Positions 15,738 to 25,400 of a DNA stretch of 64,000 nt are shown here, piece by piece (positions within the stretch are counted from its first letter, which is position 1; each line of letters starts with the position of its first letter). The stretch covers positions 322,503-386,502 of the forward strand of contig UQWI01000001.1 of the NCBI GenBank assembly GCA_900544765.1, written 5' to 3'. A model generated the notes under the pieces. It saw only the letters and a list, made by a program, of their open reading frames with translations. It had not been told where the DNA came from and searched no databases. A program made the position numbers and the translations under genes. The stretch comes from an uncultured Eubacteriales bacterium. GTDB lineage: Bacteria > Bacillota > Clostridia > Oscillospirales > Oscillospiraceae.

Positions 15738-16523
15738 ATGAAGATACTTGTATTCGTCAAGCAGGTTCCGGACACGACGGACGTCAAGCTCGACCCCAAG
15801 ACCGGCAACCTGAACCGTGAGGGCGTGGCAAGCATTATGAACCCTCTGGACGCCAACGGCGTGGAGGCCGCACTCCAACTCAAAGAGAAGTACGGGGCCA
15901 CGGTCGTCGTGGTGTCCATGGGTCCGCCGCAGGCCGGAGATGTGCTGAAGAAGGCCCTCGCCATGGGCTGCGATGAAGCGGTATTGCTCAGCGACCGCGC
16001 CTTCGGCGGCGCAGATACGCTGGCCACCGGCTATGTGCTCAGCAGGGCAGCCGAGAAGATAGGCGGCTACGATCTGCTCATCTTCGGGCAGCACGCCTCG
16101 GACGGTGAAACGGCGCAGACCGGCCCCGTCACGGCGGAGTTCCTCGGAGTCCCGCAGATTACCCTGGCCTCCTCCCTGGATGTGCAGGACGGCTGGGCCG
16201 TATGCACGAGGGACACTTAGGACTGCACGGAGACTGTGCGCGCGAAGCTGCCTGCGCTTGTAACCGTGACGGGCGAGATTAACACGCCGCGCTACCCCAG
16301 CGGCGCGGGGATAATGAAGGCGCTGAAGAAGCCGCGCGTGACATGGAACGGGACAGACCTGGACGCCGACCCGGCCAGGTGCGGGATACCGGGTTCCCCG
16401 TCTGTCACCAAACGCCTTTTCGAGCCGGTGCGTGAGAAGGTCGACACGGTGTTTTTCACCGGCGAGAGCGCAGAGATAGCCAAACAGTTTGCGGACATGC
16501 TTCACGAGCAGCATGTAATCTGA
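15738..16523 (+). pseudogene. etfB: Electron transfer flavoprotein subunit beta, broken by in-frame TAG
   Basis: The frame codes for a normal-length EtfB of about 260 residues: MKILVFVKQVPDTTDVKLD, then NPLDANGVEAALQLKEKYGA and the nucleotide-binding GQHASDGETAQTGP. It is interrupted by TAG at 16218-16220, after residue 160. The same frame continues at once with TVRAKLPALVTVTGEINTPR, the expected EtfB C-terminal half, to a TGA at 16521. There is no frameshift and no independent start with a ribosome site for the second half. A single G-to-T change of a GAG codon would explain it. Either the gene is inactivated, the stop is read through, or the base is an error. Confidence 0.85.
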
Positions 16524-16536
16524 TAGGAGGACATCC

Positions 16537-17538
16537 ATGACGAAAAACGAAGCAAACGGCATTTGGGTGTTCGCCGAACAGAGGCACGGAGCCCTCACAA
16601 AAACGCCGCTTGAGCTGATTGGCAAGGCCGTTGAGCTCAAGCAGACAACAGGCGAGGACGTGACGGCAATTTTGGTCGGACACGGCGTGGCGCCGCTGGC
16701 CGGCATCCTGATTGCGGCAGGCGCCGACAGAGTTATCGTTGCGGACAACGAGAACCTTAAAGAGTACAGCGCCCGCCCTTATCAGAAGGTGGTCGCAGAC
16801 CTGGCCGCCAAATATAAGCCCTCAATCTTTATCTTCCCGGCGACCGCCCAGGGCAGGGACCTGGCGCCGAGGGTGATGTGCTCGCTGGGGACCGGCCTCA
16901 CGGCAGACGCCGTGGACCTCGGCTTCGACGAGGAAGGGGCGTTCGTGCAGACGACGCCCGCCTTCGGCGGCAGCCTGCTGGCCCACATAGCCATCCCGGA
17001 GCTCAGGCCGCAGATGGTGACCGTGCGTGCGCACGTCTTTGACGCGCCGGAGCCGGACCTCACCCGCAGCGGGGAGGTCATCCTGGAGCAGGTGGAGGTA
17101 GAAGCCGATCCCGATTACGAGGTGCTCAGCACCAGTGAAAAGGTGAAAAACGGCGTGGCCATCCACGAGGCCGAGGTGCTTGTCGCCGCGGGACGCGGAG
17201 TGAAGGGGGAAGAGGACCTCGCCCAGCTGCGAGAGCTGGCAGGGCTCCTCGGCGGTGAGCTGGCATGCTCGAGGCCGATTGTGGACGAGGGATGGCTGGA
17301 CCATTCGCTGCAAATCGGACAGAGCGGCACTACGGTTAAACCCAAATTTATACTTAACGTCGGCATCTCCGGCTCGGTACAGTATACAGTTGGAATGCAG
17401 AAAGCCCAGACGGTTGCAACTATAAACACCTATAAAGGGGCAGAACTTTTCGACATCTCACAGTACGGCATAGTCGCGGATTACGCTGACATTATCCCGG
17501 CTGTCATCGAGGAGATAAAGGCAAGAAAATCCAAGTAA
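16537..17538 (+). CDS. etfA: Electron transfer flavoprotein subunit alpha
   Basis: The 333-residue protein has an N-terminal ETF domain (GIWVFAEQRHGALTKTPLEL) and a C-terminal FAD-binding domain with GQSGTTVKPKFILNVGISG and the NTYKGAELFDISQYGIVADY end, typical of EtfA. GGAGG precedes the ATG, 13 bp after the broken etfB. It would form the ETF heterodimer that carries electrons to or from the acyl-CoA dehydrogenase. If EtfB is truly lost, this subunit lacks its local partner. Confidence 0.95.
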   Translation: MTKNEANGIWVFAEQRHGALTKTPLELIGKAVELKQTTGEDVTAILVGHGVAPLAGILIAAGADRVIVADNENLKEYSARPYQKVVADLAAKYKPSIFIFPATAQGRDLAPRVMCSLGTGLTADAVDLGFDEEGAFVQTTPAFGGSLLAHIAIPELRPQMVTVRAHVFDAPEPDLTRSGEVILEQVEVEADPDYEVLSTSEKVKNGVAIHEAEVLVAAGRGVKGEEDLAQLRELAGLLGGELACSRPIVDEGWLDHSLQIGQSGTTVKPKFILNVGISGSVQYTVGMQKAQTVATINTYKGAELFDISQYGIVADYADIIPAVIEEIKARKSK

Positions 17539-17551
17539 AGGGGTGTAGCAA

Positions 17552-19102
17552 TTGTTCAAACTAGTAGACGCACAGGAAGCTGTGTCCATGATTAAGGACG
17601 GCGCTACCGTAGGCATAACGGGCTTTATGGGCTCGGCTTGCCCGGAGTACATGCTCAAGGTCATGGAAGACAGCTTCACCTCCGGCGAGCATCCGTGCGG
17701 CCTGACGGTCACGCACTCTCCCGGCATCGGAGACGGCAAGGACAGGGGCATGAGCCATTTCGCGCACGTCGGCATGCTCAAGCGTGTCATTGCCAGCCAT
17801 TATAACCTCGCTCCGGCGCTGCAGGCGAAGGTTGATTCCGGCGAGATTGAGGCCTACCTGCTTCCGCAGGGCACTCTGTGCCAGCTCTACAGGGAAATAG
17901 GCGCAGGCCGTCCCGGCGTAATCACAAAGACCGGCCTGGGAACCTTCGTCGACCCGCGTCTCGAGGGCGGCAAGTGCAACGCGCTGGCCACGCAGGAGCT
18001 TGTTGAGGTCGTAGAGCTCGGAGGCGAGGAGTACCTGTGGTACAAATCCTTCCCCATCGACGTGGCCATCATCCGCGGCACTTCCATCGACGAGCACGGC
18101 AACGTCTCCGTGGAAAAGGAGACTACTATAATAGACCAGCTGGCTCTGGCCAACGCCGCCAGGCACAGCGGGGGCATAGTTATCGCCCAGGTTGAGAGGG
18201 TGGTCGCGTCCGGCTCCATCAATCCCAGGGACGTGATAGTCCCGGGCATTATGGTTGACTACGCGGTGATATCCCCCTTGGAATACAACTACCAGAACTT
18301 CGGCGACCAGCCCTATGACGCGGCCCTCGCGCACGAGTTCCGCATCCCCGTTGACAGCATGCCGACCCTGCCGATGTCCGACCGAAAGGTCATCTCCCGC
18401 CGCGCGGCCATGGAGCTGCCGAAGAACGCCGTAATCAACCTCGGCATCGGCATACCCGAAGGCGTCTCCGGCGTCGCGGTCGAGGAGGGCTTCTCCGACC
18501 AGCTTACGATGACGGTTGAGGCCGGGCAGATAGGCGGCGTCCCCGCGGCCGGAGCCGCTTTCGGCGGGGCTTACAACCCGGAATATGTGCCCGGCATGGT
18601 CAACCAGTTTGACTTTTACGACGGCGGCGGATTGGACGTCTGCTTCCTCGGCGCTGCCGAAGTCGACCGGATGGGCAACTGCAACGTCAGCAAGTTCACC
18701 AGGACCGTCGGCCCCGGCGGGTTTATAAACATCGCCTCCAACACCCCCAAATGCGTTTTCTGCGGGACGCTCACCGCGGGCGGCCTAAAGACGGAAGTCA
18801 GGGACGGCAAGCTGGTGATACTGCAAGAGGGCCGCAGCAAAAAGTATGTGTCCCATGTAAAGCAGATAACCTTCAGCGGAGAGAACGCGGTGAAATCCGG
18901 CCAGGACGTCCTGTTCATAACCGAGCGCGCCGTGTTCAAGCTCGACGGCGAGGGCATAATCCTCACCGAGATTGCCCCGGGCATAGACCTGCAAACACAG
19001 GTGCTGGACGTCATCGACTTCCCTGTTCGCGTGTCTCCTGAGCTGAAGCTCATGGACGAGCGAATCTTCAGAGAGGGAAAAATGGGCCTCACGCTGGAGT
19101 GA
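17552..19102 (+). CDS. Family I CoA-transferase (acetate/propionate CoA-transferase type)
   Basis: This 516-residue fused alpha-beta CoA-transferase has the N-terminal half with GITGFMGSACPEYMLKVMED and the C-terminal half with INLGIGIPEGVSGVA. The catalytic Glu is in TVEAGQIGGVPAAG near residue 330. It swaps CoA between an acyl-CoA and a carboxylate such as acetate. It starts at a TTG behind AAAGGGGTG. In this operon it probably activates the incoming acid at the expense of the product acyl-CoA. Confidence 0.9.
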   Translation: MFKLVDAQEAVSMIKDGATVGITGFMGSACPEYMLKVMEDSFTSGEHPCGLTVTHSPGIGDGKDRGMSHFAHVGMLKRVIASHYNLAPALQAKVDSGEIEAYLLPQGTLCQLYREIGAGRPGVITKTGLGTFVDPRLEGGKCNALATQELVEVVELGGEEYLWYKSFPIDVAIIRGTSIDEHGNVSVEKETTIIDQLALANAARHSGGIVIAQVERVVASGSINPRDVIVPGIMVDYAVISPLEYNYQNFGDQPYDAALAHEFRIPVDSMPTLPMSDRKVISRRAAMELPKNAVINLGIGIPEGVSGVAVEEGFSDQLTMTVEAGQIGGVPAAGAAFGGAYNPEYVPGMVNQFDFYDGGGLDVCFLGAAEVDRMGNCNVSKFTRTVGPGGFINIASNTPKCVFCGTLTAGGLKTEVRDGKLVILQEGRSKKYVSHVKQITFSGENAVKSGQDVLFITERAVFKLDGEGIILTEIAPGIDLQTQVLDVIDFPVRVSPELKLMDERIFREGKMGLTLE

Positions 19103-19155
19103 AATCCAGCTTCAGCAGCTAACAAAGCAATAATTTATTGTAAAGGAGAATTGTA

Positions 19156-19596
19156 ATGGAACAGAAAGTCTGCCGTTTCACCGGCCCCGAGCTCAAGGTT
19201 GGAATGACCGCCGAGCGCACCAAAACTATCACCAAGCGCGATATCGAGCTCTTCGGCGAGGTCTCCACCGACACCAACCCGATGCACTTTGACGAGGAGT
19301 ATGCCGCCACCACGCAGTTTGGCCGCTGCATCGCCCACGGCGTTATCTCCCTTAGCCTCTGCGGCGCCATCCTCGGCATGCAGCTGCCCGGCCTCGGCAC
19401 CGTCCACATGGGGCAGGAGGTCACTTTTAAGAAGCCCGTTTACCCCGGCGATACCATCACTGCCCACTGCGAAATCTCCGATATAGTCTACAAGGAGAAG
19501 AAGGACTTCTACATCGTCAAGGTCAAGCAGTACGTCACGAATCAGAACGGTGAAGTCGTCACTGAGGGCGTTGCCACTGTAATGCCGCCGAAATAA
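19156..19596 (+). CDS. MaoC-like (R)-specific enoyl-CoA hydratase
   Basis: The 146-residue hotdog-fold protein has the hydratase-2 signature STDTNPMHFDEEYAATTQFG, with the Asp and His dyad, then RCIAHGVISLSL. It is similar in size to PhaJ enzymes. It would interconvert enoyl-CoA and (R)-3-hydroxyacyl-CoA. AAAGGAG precedes the ATG. It probably supplies or consumes the enoyl-CoA used by the acyl-CoA dehydrogenase upstream. Confidence 0.9.
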   Translation: MEQKVCRFTGPELKVGMTAERTKTITKRDIELFGEVSTDTNPMHFDEEYAATTQFGRCIAHGVISLSLCGAILGMQLPGLGTVHMGQEVTFKKPVYPGDTITAHCEISDIVYKEKKDFYIVKVKQYVTNQNGEVVTEGVATVMPPK

Positions 19597-19608
19597 TCGC
19601 TGACGGCT

Positions 19609-20532
19609 ATGACTGTATTTCTGTCAACGCTAAACCAGATGGCGGTGCTGGCCATCTTCATGCTTGCGGGCTTTATATGCCAGAGGATTAAGATTCTGCC
19701 CGACAGCACCGCCACTGTGTTGTCCCGGCTTGAGACCTACCTCATTATGCCGGCGTACATACTCAACACTTTTATAGCCAACTGCACGCCCGAGGTGCTC
19801 AGCGACAGGCTACCGCTGCTCATGTGGGGCGCCATAGTCGCCGTGCTCAGCGTGGTAATCGCCTACCCGCTCGGCCGCGCCTTCTGCAAGGAACAACCGC
19901 TGAAGAACATCTACCGCTACAGCGTGGCAATAGCCAACGCAGGCTTCATGGGCAACGCTGTCATGCTGGGCGTGTTCGGGGATGAAATGCTCTTCAACTA
20001 CATGATTTTCATGATGCCTCTGTATGTGGTCATCTACAGCTGGGGCATGGTCATGCTGATGCCTTCGGGTGGGGAGCACAAGAATCCCCTGAAGAATCTC
20101 ATCAACCCCGTGTGCATCTCGCTTGTACTCGGTATGCTTCTCGGGATACTGGCCCTGCCTCTTCCGGGCTTCGTCACAACGGTCCTGAGCAACACGGGCA
20201 GCTGCATGGCCCCGCTCGCGATGCTGCTTACCGGTTTCACCATAGGCACGTACAGCGTGAAGAAGCTGCTCTCGGACAAGAAAGTGTATATTGTCAGCGT
20301 TCTCCGCCTGTTGATAATACCCGCCTTCTTCGCCCTTGTGCTGGGACTGCTGAAGATGGACGCCGCTTACATGCCGCTGGCCATATGCGCCGTGGCAATG
20401 CCTATGGGCCTGAACACCGTCGTTATCCCTGCGGCTTACGGCGAGGACACATCTACGGGCGCAAGCATGGCGCTAATATCCAGCGTGCTGTCCATCGGTA
20501 CGATACCGCTGGTGTTCGCCGTATTGGTATAA
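19609..20532 (+). CDS. AEC-family (auxin efflux carrier-like) transporter
   Basis: The 307-residue protein has about ten membrane helices and the AEC/MdcF layout: FMLAGFICQRIKILPDSTAT at the N-terminus, PLGRAFC near the middle and SSVLSIGTIPLVFAVLV at the C-terminus. Bacterial members carry organic acids such as malate or malonate. As the last gene of the acyl-CoA operon it probably moves that pathway's acid. Confidence 0.9.
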   Translation: MTVFLSTLNQMAVLAIFMLAGFICQRIKILPDSTATVLSRLETYLIMPAYILNTFIANCTPEVLSDRLPLLMWGAIVAVLSVVIAYPLGRAFCKEQPLKNIYRYSVAIANAGFMGNAVMLGVFGDEMLFNYMIFMMPLYVVIYSWGMVMLMPSGGEHKNPLKNLINPVCISLVLGMLLGILALPLPGFVTTVLSNTGSCMAPLAMLLTGFTIGTYSVKKLLSDKKVYIVSVLRLLIIPAFFALVLGLLKMDAAYMPLAICAVAMPMGLNTVVIPAAYGEDTSTGASMALISSVLSIGTIPLVFAVLV

Positions 20533-20576
20533 AGCGTCATAACAGTTTAATAATCCGGCAGGCATTTGCCAAGCCA

Positions 20577-20620
20577 AAACCGAGGTGCGTCCTTAAACGG
20601 AAGTGCCTCGGTTTATTTAC
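20577..20620 (+). terminator. Terminator of the acyl-CoA operon
   Basis: AAACCGAGG (20577-20585) pairs with CCTCGGTTT (20606-20614), with an inner GTCC/GGA extension and T-rich text after it. Confidence 0.65.
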
Positions 20621-20657
20621 GTTTTTCCGAAGCCTGAATGCTCCGGTCCATCTTAAT

Positions 20658-20777
20658 CAAAATTGCATCCCAACAACGCGGCTGCAATTTGGGAAGGCGC
20701 GGCGGCATAACTATCGAATTTGCCGCTTTTTCAAAATCAATAAAAGTCATGGCAGGCGATGCGCCGCCTGCCATGAC
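20658..20777 (-). repeat. Dispersed two-hairpin repeat, copy G
   Basis: Read on the minus strand, hairpin 1 (plus 20746-20777) is GTCATGGCAGGCG, loop GCGCAT, CGCCTGCCATGAC, followed by TTTTATT. The spacer contains TGATTTTGAAAAAG (compare CATTCTGAAAAAAG of copy D) and CGCCTTCCC. Hairpin 2 (plus 20658-20667 with 20683-20690) pairs TGCAATTTTG with AAATTGCA. It lies directly downstream of the leftward XRE gene and may end that transcript. A short open frame within it is not counted as a gene. Confidence 0.7.
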
Positions 20778-20806
20778 TTGGAACATTATAAAGCGCACGG
20801 GCTTTT

Positions 20807-21523
20807 TCATACCTCGAAGTATCTGCTGTCAAGAGATTTATAAGCCACCACAGCTATCAAAACGCCTGCCGATACACCGCCGGCAAAGCCGAGCAAAGCG
20901 TCAACGAAAAATACTCCGCTGTACTTCAGCATCTCATACGTCAACTTTATACTCACTCCCGTAAAGCTGGTTGTAATGATAAAAACCGCCATAGAGCGCA
21001 CGTATGCCCCGCTTCTGAATCTGGCCGTTTCGTCCCTCGGCTCCACGCCCTCCACGGCGCCGAATGCCTGCATGAGAGATACAATCACCAACACCGCCGA
21101 CACAATGTACACGGGCAGCGACAACAGCATTATAAGCAAAGCATTATGATAAGCCCATATCGGCAGCGCCGCGAGCACCGTCACAAATACGCCCAACAGT
21201 GTCGCCGCCGACGCAATAACCAGCCGTATGTTCAGCTTTGTCATGGCCCTATCCATCAGCCACTGTTTGCGCTTTTCGCCCAGCGGGGTAATTTCAGCCG
21301 CGCCGGCGTCGGCGCGGCGCTCGCCGCGCAGCAGCTCGTCACAGGTGACTCCGAAAACTTCCGCCAGCACGGGGATGAGCGCCAAATCCGGCGTCCCCTC
21401 GCCGACCTCCCAGCGTGAAACCGTCTTATCCGACACATGCAGCAGCCCGGCGAGGTCCTTCTGCGTCATGCCCTTCGCCTTGCGCAGCGCGGCTATGAAG
21501 GAGCCTATACTTTTCTTGTCCAT
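20807..21523 (-). CDS. XRE-family regulator with C-terminal membrane domain
   Basis: The 238-residue protein has an N-terminal Cro/C1 HTH (residues 4-60: IGSFIAALRKAKGMTQKDLA, SDKTVSRWEVGEGTPDLALI). About four hydrophobic helices follow between 85 and 230. This HTH-membrane architecture is common in clostridia and may link a membrane signal to transcription. I chose the ATG at 21523, with GGGGGAGG before it, over an in-frame start 24 bp upstream. Confidence 0.85.
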   Translation of the reverse strand: MDKKSIGSFIAALRKAKGMTQKDLAGLLHVSDKTVSRWEVGEGTPDLALIPVLAEVFGVTCDELLRGERRADAGAAEITPLGEKRKQWLMDRAMTKLNIRLVIASAATLLGVFVTVLAALPIWAYHNALLIMLLSLPVYIVSAVLVIVSLMQAFGAVEGVEPRDETARFRSGAYVRSMAVFIITTSFTGVSIKLTYEMLKYSGVFFVDALLGFAGGVSAGVLIAVVAYKSLDSRYFEV

Positions 21524-21610
21524 GGGCCTCCCCCTCTCTGCATACATTCTAGCGCTGCAAGAGCAAAATGTCCACCTGAAAGCCCGGGAATCGCTCTAGT
21601 AACATGAGAA

Positions 21611-22432
21611 TTAGAGGTTTTGAGCGATAAATTTCAGTGCTTCACCAAATTTTTCTTCAAACTGCGCCGCCGCGCGGCGGCTGACCCCCTTCCACGGCGC
21701 TAGCATGTCAAAGGCGTGCCAGCAGCCGGGATAGACGTCGCACTCGGCATGGACGCCTGCATTGTTGAGTCGGTTTACATAATTCAAAGTCTCGCAGTAG
21801 AATGGCTCAATATCCCCTACGAAGGTATAGCACGGCGGTAAGTTTACATAATTATTTTCCCTTGCAGGCGCTGCGTACTTTGGGACATTGTCCGTACCGT
21901 ACAGCCCGCGCAGGTAGAGCTTCCAGGCGGCGTGGTTGCGGCTGGTGTTCCAAACGTGTGCATGGTTGTCGCGGCTGGAGGGCGTGTCGCGGTCGTCGAG
22001 CATCGGATAGATCGGGAACTGATACTTTATGTCAACCTCTCCCCTGTCGCGCGCGAGCATGCACAGCGCGGCGCACAGTCCGCCTCCCGCGCTTTCGCCT
22101 CCGGCAATGAGAAGTTCCGGATTGAAGCCCAGCTCCCACGAGTGCTCTTTGAACCACAAAAGCGCGCTGTAGCAGTCCTCAATAGCTGCCGGATATGGCC
22201 TCTTCCACGAGAGGGTATATGCAGGGGCGCAGACAGTGACGCCGAATTTCTCAACCAGGGCCTTTGCTCTAGTTATGTATACCATTTCAGACATACCGGT
22301 TGCAAAACCGCCCCCGTGAAGCCAAAGCACGCCCGCCGTCAAAGCCGACGCGCGGGCGTGCTTGGTCGGACGCAGGACAAGAAGTTTTATCCTGCGCCCG
22401 TCACTGTTAACATAATACCTGTAAGCTTTCAT
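21611..22432 (-). CDS. Alpha/beta hydrolase, HSL-type esterase
   Basis: The 273-residue protein has the hormone-sensitive-lipase oxyanion motif LHGGGFATG near residue 38, the nucleophile elbow GGESAGGGLC near 118, and a late Asp/His region (VYPGCWHAFD near 240). The substrate is an unknown small ester. Its ATG shares one base with the stop of polC (TGATG), so it is the last gene of the long pyrH operon. Confidence 0.88.
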   Translation of the reverse strand: MKAYRYYVNSDGRRIKLLVLRPTKHARASALTAGVLWLHGGGFATGMSEMVYITRAKALVEKFGVTVCAPAYTLSWKRPYPAAIEDCYSALLWFKEHSWELGFNPELLIAGGESAGGGLCAALCMLARDRGEVDIKYQFPIYPMLDDRDTPSSRDNHAHVWNTSRNHAAWKLYLRGLYGTDNVPKYAAPARENNYVNLPPCYTFVGDIEPFYCETLNYVNRLNNAGVHAECDVYPGCWHAFDMLAPWKGVSRRAAAQFEEKFGEALKFIAQNL

Positions 22433-25400
22433 CAGAACAAGCTCATCTGGCTCTCGTCGGGCAGAGAGCTCAGCGCTCCAACGCTCTTCAGCTGTTCTAT
22501 ATGCGCCTGGCTGAGCTTGGGGCAGGCTCGGGAGAGCTCCTCGACTGAGATAAACTCGCGTCCGCCCACGCGCGCGGCAGCCAGGTCTCGCGCCGCGGCT
22601 TCACCGAGGCCGGAGAGCGACACAAACGGCGGACGGAGCTGCCTGTCGCCGACAATGAGGAACTTGCTCTCGTCGCTCTCGTAGAGGTCGATGGGCGCGA
22701 AGTCGAAGCCGCGCATGTAGAACTCGTACACGGCCTCGAGCGTAGTCCGCAAATCCTGCTCCTTGGCGGTGGCGTCCGGCTTGGAGTCTATCTCGTTTAT
22801 CTTGCGGCGCACAAAGTCCACGCCCTGCATCATGATTGCGGCGTCGAAGGCATCCTTCTGGCTGCGGCGGTAGAAGTACGCGCTGTAGTAGGCCAGCGGG
22901 TGGTGCACCTTGAAGAAGGCGATGCGGAAGCCCATCATGACATAGGCCACGGCGTGTGCCTTCGGGAAGAGGTACTTTATCTTACGGCAGGAATCTATGT
23001 ACCAGTCGGGGACGCCGTGGTCGCGCATCTCCTGCTCCGCGCCCTCGGGCAAGCCGCGCCCTTTACGCACGGACTCCATTATCTTGAAGCTGCGCTTTGG
23101 CTCCATGCCGCGCGAGATGAGGTAGAGCATGATGTCGTCGCGGCAGCCTATGGTGTCCTTGACGGTCGCGGTGCCGGAGAGGATGAGATCCTTAGCGTTG
23201 CCCAGCCACACGTCGGTGCCGTGGCTGTAGCCGGACAGGCGGACGAGCGTGTCAAACTGCTCGGGCTTGGTGTCCACAAGCATCTGGCGTGTAAATCCCG
23301 TGCCGAATTCGGGGATGCCGATGGTACCGGTTTTGCCTATAATGGGGTCGTCGTCGGGCAGGCCCAGCGGCTCCGGCGTCCTGAAGATGCGGCGAGTCTC
23401 CGGGTCGTCGAGCGGTATCTTGCGCACGTCGACGCCGGTCATGTCCTCGAGCATCTTGAGCATGGTCGGGTCATCGTGGCCCAGCTCATCGAGCTTGAGG
23501 AGGTTCGCCTCCATGCTGTGGTATTCAAAGTGGGTCGTGATTATGCCGCTGCCCGGGTCGTCGGCCGGGTGCTGCACGGGGCAGAAGTCCTCGACCTCCA
23601 TGTCCTGCGGTATGACGACGAGGCCGCCGGGGTGCTGGCCCGTAGTGCGCTTGACGCCGACGAGGCCCATGGCCAGGCGGCTCTCCTCGGCCTTGGAGAC
23701 ATGCTGGTTGTGCTCCTCCAGGTATTTGAGGACGTAGCCGTAGGCCGTCTTTTCGGCCAGAGTGCCGATTGTGCCGGCGCGGAAAACGTGATCGGAGCCG
23801 AAGAGCTCTTCTGTGTACTTGTGGGCCTTGGCCTGATATTCGCCGGAGAAGTTGAGGTCTATATCCGGCACCTTGTCGCCGCCGAAGCCCAGGAAGGTCT
23901 CGAAGGGTATGTCGAAACCCTCCTTGCGCATCTTGGCGCCGCACTCGGGGCAGTCGGCGTCGGGCATATCTGCGCCGCAGCCATAGCCCTTACCAGCCTC
24001 AAAATCCGTGTGGTGGCACTTGGGGCAAACGTAGTGCGGGGGCAGGCTGTTGACCTCCGTGATGCCGGACATGTACGCAACTATACTCGAGCCGACGCTG
24101 CCTCGGCTGCCGACGAGGTAGCCGTGGGCGTTGGAGTCCGCGACCAGCTTCTGGGCAGACATGTATATGACGTCGTAGTGGCGCGAGAGTATGTCGTGCA
24201 GCTCGGTCTCCACGCGCTCTGTGACTATTGCGGGCGGGTTGTCGCCGTATATCTCGTGCATCCTGCCGTAGACCAGGTCCTTAAGCTGGCCGTCCGAGTT
24301 CTCTATTTTCGGCGGGAAGAGGCCGTCGGGCAGGAGCTGGATGTCCTCGCACATGTCGGCGATCTTGTTCGTGTTGGTCACGACGGCGTCGTAGCAATCG
24401 CGTTTGCCGAGATAGGCGAACTCATCCAACATTTCGTCCGTCGTGCGGAAGTACAGCGGGTTCGGCCTGTCAGCGTCGGAGAACTTCTTTGCCGAGAGCA
24501 ATATGCGGCGGTAAATCTCGTCCTTCGCGTCCAGGAAGTGGACGTCGCCGGTGGCCACGACGGGCTTGCCCAGCTCGCGGGCGAGCTTCACTATGCGGCG
24601 GTTCAGCTCCCGCAGGCCCTCGTCGTCGCGCACGGTGCCGTTTTCAACGAGGAAGCGGTTGTTGGCCAGCGGCATTATCTCGAAGTAGTCGTAGAAGCTC
24701 GCTATGTTCTTGAGCTCGCGCTCGTTAGTTCCGCGCAACACGGCGTCGAACACCTCGCCCGCCTCGCAGGCCGAGCCTATGATTATGCCCTCGCGGTGCT
24801 GCATCAGCAGGCTCTTGGGGATAATCGGGTTGCGCGAGTAGTGCTTCAGGTAGCTGGCGGAGATGAGCTTGTACAGGTTCTTCTGCCCTACCTTGTTCTT
24901 TATCAAAAGGCTGATATGCCGTACCTTACGGCTGCCGGAGCCCGAGAGCTTGCCCATGACGTTGTTCACGTCGCTGAGTTTTTCCGCCCCCTGGTTGTGC
25001 AGCATGGGGATAAACTTCTCCATCATGCGCGCGACAACCTCCGCATCGTCGAAAGCGCGGTGGTGGTTGAATTCCGGCAGTCCCAGGTGCTTGCTGACTA
25101 TGTCCAGCTTGTGCCGCCTGAGCTCCGGCAGCAGGCGCTGCGCGAGGATGAGCGTGTCCACGACGACGGGGTTGAACTCTATGCCGCTGCGCTCGCATGC
25201 TGCGGCCATGAAGCCCGTGTCGAAGGTGGCATTGTGGGCGATTATCGGCCGTCCCGCACAGAAGCCGAGAAAGGCGCGCATCGCCTCGTCCTCATCCGGG
25301 GCATTCTCGACGTCGCTGTCCTTTATCCCGGTCAGCTCCGTTATGTTCGCCGGGATGTGCATATGCGGGTTGACAAAGGTGCTGAAGGTGTCGATTACGC

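Noticed and set aside
16218..16220. TAG as pyrrolysine codon
   Set aside because: TAG ends other genes in this window and no pyl gene is seen, and EtfB is not a known pyrrolysine protein. Nonsense mutation or base error is simpler.
16236..16523. Second half of etfB as an independent gene
   Set aside because: It has no ribosome site, begins inside the EtfB fold and continues the same frame after the TAG.
20613..20810. A 65-codon minus-strand frame
   Set aside because: It lies entirely in repeat copy G and its flanks, and its sequence is explained by the hairpins.
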